64,000 nucleotides of DNA. It comes from an uncultured Bacteroidota bacterium (GTDB lineage: Bacteria > Bacteroidota > Bacteroidia > Flavobacteriales > Flavobacteriaceae). Every line of letters begins with the position of its first letter. The first letter of the stretch is position 1. The DNA lies in contig CABXHU010000005.1 of NCBI GenBank assembly GCA_902512065.1, positions 19,320 through 83,319 on the forward strand, given 5' to 3'. Shown piece after piece: positions 54,848 to 61,177 of the stretch. Below the pieces are notes generated by a model, which did no database searches, was not told where the DNA came from, and saw only the letters and a list, made by a program, of their open reading frames with translations. The translations under genes were made by a program, and so were the position numbers.

Positions 54848-56377
54848 ATGAAAAAAATTCAATTACTACTTTTAACATTTATAATACCATTTCTGTCATT
54901 TGCACAAGAAAAAGGTTTAGATCAAAGGATTGATGAAGCTTTCAAACCTGTCTCTGATTTTTTTAGTGATGTAGTATTTTTTGAAGTTGCAGGATATCCT
55001 TTTGTGATATTTTTGCTCGTAGGTAGTGCGGCATTTTTTACAATTTATTTTGGTTTTCCTAATATCAAATACTTTTGGACTTCAATTAATGTAGTAAGAG
55101 GAAAATATGACGATGTTGAAAAAACTGATTCTGACTCTAGTGATGGAGAAGTTTCACACTTTCAAGCATTAGCTACAGCAGTTTCAGGTACAGTTGGAAA
55201 CGGAAATATTGCAGGTGTTGCACTTGCCATAGCACTTGGTGGACCAGGCGCTACATTTTGGATGATAGTTTGTGGACTTCTAGGTATGTCAACTAAGTTT
55301 GTTGAATGTACATTAGGAGTTTACTATAGAGATGTTGATGATGATGGTGTTGTTTATGGGGGACCAATGTATTATATCAGTAGAGGTTTAAAATCAAAAG
55401 GGTTTGCAACTCTTGGTAAGATTGCAGGAGCTTTATTTGCTGTTTTCTGTATCGGTGGATCTTTTGGAGGTGGTAATGCAGCACAATCTAATCAGGCAAC
55501 AATCGTATTAAAAGACTTATTTGGATATGATTCTACCTTTGCTGGAGCAATGATTGGATTAGTTTTGGCAACTTTTGTTGGAATTATAATTATTGGTGGA
55601 ATTAAAAGAATTGCATCTGTTACTGAGAAAATCGTTCCATTTATGGCACTACTTTATATTCTTGCATGTATCTATATATTGGTAGTGAATTTCTCATTTG
55701 TTGATGATGCTATAGCATTAATTATTAAGGAAGCCTTTAATCCAACAGCAATTGGTGTTGGTGGAGTTATAGGTGTCTTAATGGTTGGATTTAAAAGGGC
55801 AGCTTTTTCTAATGAAGCAGGAGCTGGTTCAGCATCAATAGCTCACTCTGCAGTTAAGACTAAGTATGCTGCTTCTGAAGGTCTAGTAGCATTGTTAGAG
55901 CCATTTATTGATACGGTAGTTATTTGTACTATGACTGCACTTGTAATAATTATTTTTAATTCAACAGGAGCGTTTGTATACGGTGGTGATGGAATGGGAG
56001 GAGTTATGATTGATGGCGTAATGTATGAAGGTGCAGGAATTACTTCAAAAGCATTTGCCGAATATATACCATTTTCAGACATCTTTTTAACTATAGCAGT
56101 TGTACTGTTTGCTGTTTCAACAATGATTTCATGGTCTTATTATGGATTGCAGTCTTGGAAATATCTTTTTGGTAGAGGAAAAGTTGCTGATATGACTTAT
56201 AAAGTATTGTTCTTGATTTTTGTTGTTATAGGTGCTGCAGCAAGTATGAATTCAATTTGGGCATTCTCAGATGCAATGATTTTTGCAATGGTATTCCCGA
56301 ATATGATTGGTTTATACTTCTTGTTCCCAGTTGTTAAAGAACAACTTAATAAATATTTAGAAGCAATAAAATCATAA
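54848..56377 (+). CDS. Sodium:alanine/glycine symporter (AGCS family)
   Basis: 509 residues. A cleavable-looking N-terminus (IQLLLLTFIIPFLSFAQEK) precedes the usual AGCS core of about 11 helices. Family motifs are QALATAVSGTVGNGNIAGVALAIALGG, PGATFWMIV, GGPMYYISRGLK, FKRAAFSNEAGAGSASIAHSA and the last helices near YFLFPVVKEQL. It takes up alanine or glycine with Na+. The signal-like extension is unusual for AGCS and could mean a periplasmic tail. Confidence 0.93.
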   Translation: MKKIQLLLLTFIIPFLSFAQEKGLDQRIDEAFKPVSDFFSDVVFFEVAGYPFVIFLLVGSAAFFTIYFGFPNIKYFWTSINVVRGKYDDVEKTDSDSSDGEVSHFQALATAVSGTVGNGNIAGVALAIALGGPGATFWMIVCGLLGMSTKFVECTLGVYYRDVDDDGVVYGGPMYYISRGLKSKGFATLGKIAGALFAVFCIGGSFGGGNAAQSNQATIVLKDLFGYDSTFAGAMIGLVLATFVGIIIIGGIKRIASVTEKIVPFMALLYILACIYILVVNFSFVDDAIALIIKEAFNPTAIGVGGVIGVLMVGFKRAAFSNEAGAGSASIAHSAVKTKYAASEGLVALLEPFIDTVVICTMTALVIIIFNSTGAFVYGGDGMGGVMIDGVMYEGAGITSKAFAEYIPFSDIFLTIAVVLFAVSTMISWSYYGLQSWKYLFGRGKVADMTYKVLFLIFVVIGAAASMNSIWAFSDAMIFAMVFPNMIGLYFLFPVVKEQLNKYLEAIKS

Positions 56378-56417
56378 ATTTTATTGATTTATCTCTTTTA
56401 TTAGTTTAGAATTAGTT

Positions 56418-56425
56418 TATATTTG
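56418..56425 (+). promoter_or_regulatory. -7 promoter element of rpsU
   Basis: TATATTTG matches TAnnTTTG exactly. It lies 14 bases before the extended Shine-Dalgarno and 33 before the ATG. A matching -33 box is not clear. Confidence 0.55.
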
Positions 56426-56438
56426 CATCACATTTTAA

Positions 56439-56449
56439 AGAAAGGAGGT
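56439..56449 (+). promoter_or_regulatory. Extended Shine-Dalgarno of rpsU
   Basis: AGAAAGGAGGT can pair with the last 11 bases relevant to the Bacteroidota anti-SD (ACCUCCUUUCU). The final G is nine bases before the ATG. Genes elsewhere in this window have no such site, which makes it exceptional. Confidence 0.88.
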
Positions 56450-56457
56450 TTTGTAAT

Positions 56458-56652
56458 ATGCTAATAATCCCAATAAAAGAAGGAGAAAATATTGATAGAG
56501 CGCTTAAGCGTTTTAAAAGAAAATTTGATAAGACTGGAACTAAAAAGTCTCTTCAAACTAGAAAAGAGTTTACAAAGTCATCTGTAAAAAGAAGAGCTAC
56601 TGTACAAAAGGCTCAATATATTCAAAAACTAAGAGATCAAGAAGAAATATAA
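56458..56652 (+). CDS. rpsU: 30S ribosomal protein bS21
   Basis: 64 residues, highly basic, with the family pattern LIIPIKEGENIDRALKRFKR, then SLQTRKEFTKSSVKRRA. bS21 binds the 30S platform near the anti-SD. In Bacteroidota it helps hide the anti-SD, and its own mRNA keeps a strong SD, which allows autoregulation. xerC follows after 67 bases. Confidence 0.95.
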   Translation: MLIIPIKEGENIDRALKRFKRKFDKTGTKKSLQTRKEFTKSSVKRRATVQKAQYIQKLRDQEEI

Positions 56653-56719
56653 TATTATTTCTAATCTTCAAGATTAAACATTAGCTTTTTTAGTAATTTT
56701 AGATTTTAGATTCATTAAT

Positions 56720-57607
56720 ATGAGTATAAAGTCCTTTATAGATTATTTACAATTAGAGAAAAAATATTCTCTAAATACTGTAAAAGCCTATGAAAATGAT
56801 ATTAAATCATTTTCTGAGTTTAATAAAAAAGAATTCGGTCAATCTTCCTTAAATAAGGCAAACTATTCTCAGATAAGATCTTGGATTGTAAAGCTGGTAG
56901 AATCTAAAATATCTAATAGATCTATTAATAGAAAAATTTCTTCATTAAATACTTATTATAAATTCTTATTAAAGATTGAAGAAATAAGGACAAATCCTCT
57001 TAATAACCACAAAGCATTAAAAACAAAAAAAACTATTCAATTGCCATTTTCTGAAAAAGAGGTAATTAATGCTTTGGATATAAATAATTTTAAAGATTCA
57101 TACGAAGGTAAAAGGGATCGTTTGATTATTGAAATGTTATATTCTACAGGAATAAGAAGAATAGAATTAGTAGGTATTAAATTAAAAGATTTAGATTTTT
57201 CAAGTAGTAGGATAAAAGTTTTAGGTAAAAGAAATAAGGAGAGATTTATACCTATGTTAGAATCAACAATTCTATTAGTAAAAAAATATTTAGATTATAG
57301 ATCAGAATTAAATAGAATTAAGGATAAAGACTTTTTGTTTTTAACCTCCAAGGGTGAAAAAATATATGAGAATCTGGTTTACAGAATAACTAATAAATAT
57401 TTTGATTATGTTTCCTCAAAAGTAAAAAAGAGCCCCCACATTTTAAGACATTCATTTGCTACACATTTATTAAATAATGGTGCAGACTTAAATGCAGTAA
57501 AGGATTTGCTAGGTCATTCAAGTTTAGCTGCTACTCAGGTTTATACTAATAGAAGTATTGAAGAAATAAAGAAAGTTTATTCAAACACACATCCTAGGAA
57601 TAAATAA
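56720..57607 (+). CDS. xerC: Tyrosine recombinase XerC/XerD family
   Basis: 295 residues. The N-terminal SAM-like DNA-binding domain is at about 1-85. The catalytic residues are Arg146 (STGIRRIEL), Lys170, His240 and Arg243 (HILRHSFATHLL), His266 (LGHSSL) and nucleophile Tyr275 (QVYTNRS). It resolves chromosome dimers at dif. It lies downstream of rpsU, as in many flavobacteria. Confidence 0.9.
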   Translation: MSIKSFIDYLQLEKKYSLNTVKAYENDIKSFSEFNKKEFGQSSLNKANYSQIRSWIVKLVESKISNRSINRKISSLNTYYKFLLKIEEIRTNPLNNHKALKTKKTIQLPFSEKEVINALDINNFKDSYEGKRDRLIIEMLYSTGIRRIELVGIKLKDLDFSSSRIKVLGKRNKERFIPMLESTILLVKKYLDYRSELNRIKDKDFLFLTSKGEKIYENLVYRITNKYFDYVSSKVKKSPHILRHSFATHLLNNGADLNAVKDLLGHSSLAATQVYTNRSIEEIKKVYSNTHPRNK

Positions 57608-57653
57608 TACAGAATTTAATCTAGTAAATGGTCTAAAATTCTCTTTAATTTGT

Positions 57654-57683
57654 TTTGTTTAAAAAAATAAATATTTACATTTG
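57654..57683 (+). promoter_or_regulatory. Complete Bacteroidota promoter of the tRNA cluster
   Basis: TTTG (57654-57657), an 18-base spacer and TACATTTG (57676-57683) form a perfect -33/-7 pair. It is 35 bases upstream of the first tRNA. A hairpin lies between it and the tRNA. Confidence 0.78.
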
Positions 57684-57687
57684 CTGT

Positions 57688-57711
57688 CCGCTCTAAGAGC
57701 GGGCTTTTTTT
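57688..57711 (+). terminator. Terminator-like hairpin between tRNA promoter and first tRNA
   Basis: CCGCTC/GAGCGG with loop TAA, followed by GC and a run of seven T. It begins about where transcription from the 57654-57683 promoter should start. It may therefore be a 5'-end hairpin of the tRNA precursor, an attenuator, or the terminator for xerC readthrough. Confidence 0.55.
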
Positions 57712-57718
57712 AGCATAA

Positions 57719-57792
57719 GCCGATGTAGCTCAGCTGGCTAGAGCAGCTGATTTGTAATCAGCAGGTCGTGGGTTCGAGTCCCTCCATCGGCT
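57719..57792 (+). tRNA. tRNA-Thr (anticodon TGT)
   Basis: Acceptor GCCGATG/CATCGGC with discriminator T; anticodon stem GCTGA/TCAGC around loop TTTGTAA gives anticodon TGT; T arm GTGGG/CCCTC around TTCGAGT. No CCA is encoded. First of a cluster of four. Confidence 0.95.
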
Positions 57793-57818
57793 CGGTTCTT
57801 TTAAATAGTGATTTTTTT

Positions 57819-57900
57819 GGGGAGATACTCAAGCGGCCAACGAGGGCAGACTGTAAATCTGCTGTTTTTAACTTCGCAGGTTCGAATCCTGCTCTCCCCA
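57819..57900 (+). tRNA. tRNA-Tyr (anticodon GTA)
   Basis: 82 bases with a long variable arm as expected for class II tRNA-Tyr. Acceptor GGGGAGA/TCTCCCC, discriminator A. Anticodon loop CTGTAAA within CAGA/TCTG. Confidence 0.95.
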
Positions 57901-57920
57901 CATAAAAATCAAAATAATAA

Positions 57921-57993
57921 GCGGGAGTAGCTCAGTTGGTAGAGCGTCAGCCTTCCAAGCTGAATGTCGCCGGTTCGAACCCGGTCTCCCGCT
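57921..57993 (+). tRNA. tRNA-Gly (anticodon TCC)
   Basis: Acceptor GCGGGAG/CTCCCGC, discriminator T. Anticodon stem TCAGC/GCTGA with loop CTTCCAA. T arm GCCGG/CCGGT around TTCGAAC. Confidence 0.95.
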
Positions 57994-58022
57994 CTTTTTT
58001 CAACAAATTCTTATTGTATTTA

Positions 58023-58094
58023 GCCGATGTAGCTCAGTGGTAGAGCGTTTCCTTGGTAAGGAAAAGGTCTCCAGTTCAAATCTGGACATTGGCT
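58023..58094 (+). tRNA. tRNA-Thr (anticodon GGT), 3' half supplied by an integrated element
   Basis: Acceptor GCCGATG/CATTGGC (two wobble or mismatch positions), anticodon stem TTTCC/GGAAA with loop TTGGTAA (GGT), T stem TCCAG/CTGGA, discriminator T. The sequence from TTGGTAAGGAA onward is repeated, with six differences, at 63159-63200. This gene is therefore a hybrid: host 5' half and element-borne 3' half. The differences in the T stem are paired (T-A to A-T, C-G to G-C), so both versions fold. Confidence 0.93.
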
Positions 58095-58095
58095 C
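58053..58095 (+). repeat. Left attachment repeat
   Basis: The 3' part of tRNA-Thr(GGT). It shares TTGGTAAGGAA, AGGTC, AGTTCAA and CATTGGCTC with 63159-63201. Six substitutions separate the copies. Confidence 0.88.
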
Positions 58096-58137
58096 TCATA
58101 TAACTAACCTTTCTTAACTCACTTACTCAAAATCAAA

Positions 58138-58158
58138 TGTCTTTTTAGTGTCTTTTTA
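58138..58158 (+). repeat. Left paired TGTCTTTTTA repeats (putative integrase arm sites)
   Basis: Two copies of TGTCTTTTTA at 58138-58147 and 58149-58158, 11 bp apart. The same pair, with the same spacing and orientation, is at 63042-63062 near the other end. Two same-face sites at each end are typical of arm-type binding by tyrosine integrases. Confidence 0.65.
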
Positions 58159-58234
58159 AGAAAATTCTTTTGTTTTTACGAATCTATTTTGTCGTAGAAT
58201 CGTTTCCCAAATTGATTTTTTTTATCTTTAGTTT

Positions 58235-58633
58235 GTGAGAAAATTATTATTACTCTTAATTATTATTACTCTTAATAGTTGTGGTTCTGCATCTAGACTT
58301 CAAGGTTCTGCAACTTCTAATAATTGGTATGCAGTTGAAATGAGACCTTCTCAAATTACATACAATGGAAATACTATTTATACAAAGAGACTAAACGATA
58401 ACGAGTATATTATTGTTTATTATGATGAGTCTTTAGAAGATGATGCGAGGTATTACCAAAATAAATTATGGGAAAGTTATGGTTGGACTATTGGCGATAC
58501 AATGACTGCTTCTGCTTATGCAAGTAAACCAAGAGTAAGTACTTTACATATAAGCATAAAAAGAGGTGTTGCAGTGTATTTAAATCCTGAAAGTGAATTT
58601 TCAGTGTACAGAGTAGAATTAATAAAAGATTAA
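58235..58633 (+). CDS. Small lipoprotein of the integrated element
   Basis: 132 residues from GTG 58235. A lipoprotein signal (KLLLLLIIITLNSC, lipid Cys at about residue 16) is followed by an unrecognised domain with IVYYDESLEDDARYYQNKLW and VSTLHISIKRGVAVYLNP. As cargo of a mobile element it could be a surface-exclusion or immunity protein, but nothing in the sequence proves this. Confidence 0.7.
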   Translation: MRKLLLLLIIITLNSCGSASRLQGSATSNNWYAVEMRPSQITYNGNTIYTKRLNDNEYIIVYYDESLEDDARYYQNKLWESYGWTIGDTMTASAYASKPRVSTLHISIKRGVAVYLNPESEFSVYRVELIKD

Positions 58634-58650
58634 TTATCAGATTTTACTAA

Positions 58651-58935
58651 ATGGGTTTCTGGACAAAGTATTTCACTCAACAAATATTTGGAAACTGGTT
58701 AGGTGGTCATATTTGGTCAGCTGATAGAACTGCACAATACAGAGAATATTTAAAGTCAGATGCTTGGAAAAGAAAAAGATATGTAGTTCTTAAAAGGGAC
58801 AACTGGACTTGTCAATATTGTGGTGCAAAAGCTACCCAAGTACATCATAAAAGATATGCTAAATATAAGATAGGTAAAGAGCCAATTAAATGGTTGGTAT
58901 CACTTTGTGGGGCTTGTCATAAAAAACAACACTAA
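58651..58935 (+). CDS. HNH endonuclease
   Basis: 94 residues. The zinc-binding pairs Cys54/Cys57 (CQYC) and Cys86/Cys89 (CGAC) frame the HNH active site VHHKRYAKYK (His65, His66) and end CHKKQH. It is a compact stand-alone HNH nuclease like those near phage packaging genes. Its 3' end overlaps the convergent small membrane protein gene by 4 bases. Confidence 0.85.
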   Translation: MGFWTKYFTQQIFGNWLGGHIWSADRTAQYREYLKSDAWKRKRYVVLKRDNWTCQYCGAKATQVHHKRYAKYKIGKEPIKWLVSLCGACHKKQH

Positions 58936-59204
58936 TCTTTGTTTGCTGAACCAAGAACATAGAGACCACCATAACCAACAACAAGAATGATTTCAATTAT
59001 ATCAGAGTATTCGCCTTGAAAAAGCCATTGTATAACAGGAACTACATATTCGTTTGTAATCCATTCGTGTTCTACTGCACCCATAAAGAAGAATTCTAAA
59101 AACCAATAAATTCCATAACCAACAAGGCACATAACAAGAAAGAGAACAACCATTGCTATCGCACCAAAGGTTGCTTTGATAAAGTTGATTATGAAGTCAA
59201 ACAT
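58932..59204 (-). CDS. Small two-helix membrane protein of the element
   Basis: 90 residues from ATG 59204. Two hydrophobic helices (about 11-40, IAMVVLFLVMCLVGYGIYWF; and about 70-86, IIEIILVVGYGGLYVLG) flank an acidic, Trp-containing loop. The size and layout recall small coat-like or holin-like proteins, but I recognise no family. Confidence 0.6.
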   Translation of the reverse strand: MFDFIINFIKATFGAIAMVVLFLVMCLVGYGIYWFLEFFFMGAVEHEWITNEYVVPVIQWLFQGEYSDIIEIILVVGYGGLYVLGSANKD

Positions 59205-59256
59205 AAAACTAAAAGTATAAAATTCTTGAATCAAACATTAATAAAAGATTAATTAA

Positions 59257-59508
59257 TTAATTCTTTTTAACCTTACCTAAACTGTCAATAACCTCAATTT
59301 GAAACTGTCTTACAGGTTCGTCTATGACTTCCTCAATTTGTCGTAATCGTGGAACTATATACTGAACTCCTATCTGAATTAACTTTAACCTTTCAATTTT
59401 AGACATCGTTTTAACATCTAAAGAATCCAAAGCATCTTTAACGACATACGATAACTTTTCCTTTATTTCTTTTGTCAACTTATTTGGACTGCCCTTTGGT
59501 CTTCCCAT
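59257..59508 (-). CDS. GRPKGS-type small helical protein of the element
   Basis: 83 residues starting MGRPKGSPNKLTKEIKEKL, a start shared by many short Bacteroidota phage and element proteins. The basic N-terminus looks like an AT-hook or DNA-binding tail and the rest is helical (LDSLDVKTMSKIERLKLIQI). It may be a terminase-small-subunit-like or regulatory protein, but no large subunit is present. Confidence 0.6.
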   Translation of the reverse strand: MGRPKGSPNKLTKEIKEKLSYVVKDALDSLDVKTMSKIERLKLIQIGVQYIVPRLRQIEEVIDEPVRQFQIEVIDSLGKVKKN

Positions 59509-59537
59509 AGTATTTAGTAGTATTTTATTTTAGTAAA

Positions 59538-59587
59538 AGGGGAGGGAGTGAAAATCAGAAATGTTATGAAAATAATAGACCTCCCCT
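59538..59587. repeat. GC-rich inverted repeat in the element's minus-strand operon
   Basis: AGGGGAGG (59538-59545) and CCTCCCCT (59580-59587) form an 8-bp stem around a 34-base AT-rich loop, between the 183-residue and 83-residue genes. In very AT-rich DNA this is a conspicuous structure. It could be a partial terminator, an mRNA hairpin or a single-strand origin. Confidence 0.45.
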
Positions 59588-59600
59588 GATACCTGAGTAA

Positions 59601-60152
59601 TTATAAAGCTAATCTGTACTTATTTGTAGTTATATCGTATCTCACAAACTGACTTGTCGCTTGTTGAATTGTTAAAGGATAAACCTTAGTATATCGTTCA
59701 ATTAAACTTAAAGCATTAATAAGATTATTGACAACAATTAACTTTTGGTTTTCCTCCTGATTTTTCGTGTATTGAGTGAAATCTTTAGAGTCCACTTTGC
59801 ATTTAAAATCTGTATTATCCTCAGTAACATATATTTCAGCTTCATAACGATTAAACTTATTTTGAAGTTCTAATAACCTATCAGTATTCACATCTAAAAG
59901 GAATAATAACTTATCGTAAGACAACTTCTTATTAACGATACTCTTATTCTTTTTAACGAATAACCTTTCAAATTCTTTAGACATATCGTCAAGGAAACTC
60001 TGTCTATTTATATCGTTTTCGTTTATGTGTTGACTACACCATTCAAACGATTCCCATAGAACCTTTAGCTTTTCTTCAGCTTGTTTTTGAGCATTTTTAT
60101 ATGCTCTTTCATCTGTGTACACTTTCATAGGTACGAACTTCTTATTTTTCAT
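59601..60152 (-). CDS. Unrecognised 183-residue protein of the element
   Basis: Charged and largely helical, with coiled-coil-like stretches (DERAYKNAQKQAEEKLKVLW, NKFNRYEAEIYVTED). No signal peptide or membrane helix. It starts 2 bases after the preceding ribbon-helix-helix-like gene stop and is in the same operon as Rep. It may belong to the replication or transfer machinery, but this is context only. Confidence 0.7.
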   Translation of the reverse strand: MKNKKFVPMKVYTDERAYKNAQKQAEEKLKVLWESFEWCSQHINENDINRQSFLDDMSKEFERLFVKKNKSIVNKKLSYDKLLFLLDVNTDRLLELQNKFNRYEAEIYVTEDNTDFKCKVDSKDFTQYTKNQEENQKLIVVNNLINALSLIERYTKVYPLTIQQATSQFVRYDITTNKYRLAL

Positions 60153-60154
60153 AA

Positions 60155-60373
60155 TTATAGTTTTAAAATTTTAGTTATAAATGCCCTGATTATATGGTCA
60201 GGACTTGCCATTTTTATACCAGCTATTTTTTTCATTTGTGTTAACTCTGTATCTGTTAAGTCAACTTTAAACTGCTTCTTTTTAGCTTTAGCCATTTTAA
60301 CTGCTTTTGCTTGGCTTGGAGTATATACAGAATGTCTTGCACCCTCAACTCCTTTAAAGTGATGAATCGCCAT
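60155..60373 (-). CDS. Probable ribbon-helix-helix DNA-binding protein (72 residues)
   Basis: The C-terminal half has a strand then two helices in the RHH manner: KKQFKVDLTDTELTQMKKIA followed by SPDHIIRAFITKIL. The N-terminal 30 residues are basic. It is inferred to bind DNA as a dimer, as an accessory to Rep or a repressor. It is separated by only 2 bases from both neighbours in the operon. Confidence 0.65.
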   Translation of the reverse strand: MAIHHFKGVEGARHSVYTPSQAKAVKMAKAKKKQFKVDLTDTELTQMKKIAGIKMASPDHIIRAFITKILKL

Positions 60374-60375
60374 AA

Positions 60376-60507
60376 CTATTGTTTTTCAGTTATCGCAATA
60401 TGTCTTAAATAACCTGACTTAGTCATTCTTAACTTATCTGCTTCTTGTTGAATAAAATTATCGTCTTCTTTAGATAGACGAAGTAAAATTGCTTTTTCAT
60501 TTTTCAT
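60376..60507 (-). CDS. Ribbon-helix-helix (CopG/MobC-like) protein, 43 residues
   Basis: A 43-codon frame missed by usual length cut-offs. It reads KAILLRLSKEDDNFIQQEAD then MTKSGYLRHIA, the classic strand-helix-helix pattern of CopG, Arc and MobC proteins. The start ATG is 1 base after the rep stop and its stop is 2 bases before the next ATG, so it is firmly within the operon. It is probably a Rep accessory or copy-number repressor. Confidence 0.75.
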   Translation of the reverse strand: MKNEKAILLRLSKEDDNFIQQEADKLRMTKSGYLRHIAITEKQ

Positions 60508-60508
60508 A

Positions 60509-60928
60509 TCAATAAATATTATAATGTATTTGGTCATCTTTCATATATTTCGTTACATAACTTGCGACCTTGACCTTACTGTCAACAGGTTTGTAATATG
60601 GTATTTGGTTAGCTTTTAAATCTAAGGCATAACATAAAGCACCTTTAGTTAACTTATAAGCATCAATCAATAAGTGAAAGTGATATCCTGATAAGTCAAC
60701 ATTCCTTTCAGCTGAATAGAACAAACTATAAGTCCTATCTAACTCGCTAAACTTTCTGAATTTATCCTCTAACATATAGGGATTCTTTATAAAAGGCGAC
60801 TGTATGGTCGCTAAAACATTATAGTTTTGACTGCTTATAAACTTCCTCCAGTTTTTCTTTAGCTTATTCTTTTTATAGTTAATAGAATAGTTATAGTTTT
60901 TAATATTATTTTTCGTTATTGTATTCAT
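60509..60928 (-). CDS. HUH-type replication initiator/relaxase-like protein
   Basis: 139 residues from ATG 60928 (a TTG two codons earlier is possible). A HUH motif lies in GYHFHLLIDAY (His83-Phe-His85), and a catalytic-Tyr segment in VASYVTKYMKDD (Tyr124, Lys127, Tyr128). This matches small rolling-circle Rep and microvirus VP4-like initiators. It would nick one strand at an origin, probably the upstream gap at 60929-61177. It is shorter than typical Reps, so it may be a minimal or partial form. Confidence 0.6.
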   Translation of the reverse strand: MNTITKNNIKNYNYSINYKKNKLKKNWRKFISSQNYNVLATIQSPFIKNPYMLEDKFRKFSELDRTYSLFYSAERNVDLSGYHFHLLIDAYKLTKGALCYALDLKANQIPYYKPVDSKVKVASYVTKYMKDDQIHYNIY

Positions 60929-61177
60929 AATCAATACTTTAGCTTTCAGTTATACATACACGAATAGTCAGCTAAATGCTATTCATTTTACCCCTTTATA
61001 AGTCCCTATTATCCCTAATAGAACCCCTATAAAAGCCCTTTACTTTTCTCTCGTTTGTCTTGGTTTTGCATTAGGAGTTAATTTCTACCTCCATTCTGAC
61101 TTTCTGTGTTTAACTTGGTACACCTCCAGTATATTTTTCTTACTTATATAACGATGAAAACAACTTTTTTTAATCTA
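60929..61177. other. Intergenic region of the element: candidate replication origin
   Basis: The gap lies upstream of rep and downstream of the int stop. It has an inverted repeat GAATAG (60962-60967)/CTATTC (60979-60984), then on the minus strand five runs of three or four G at 60991-61038, spaced about 9-13 bases. Phased repeats beside a hairpin are common at double-strand origins of rolling-circle replicons. A 72-codon plus-strand frame here is low-complexity and not considered real. Confidence 0.4.

Noticed and set aside
60991..61038. Stable G-quadruplex in the element's origin-like gap
   Set aside because: Loops between G-runs are 6-10 bases, too long for a confidently stable quadruplex. 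The phased spacing itself is reported instead.
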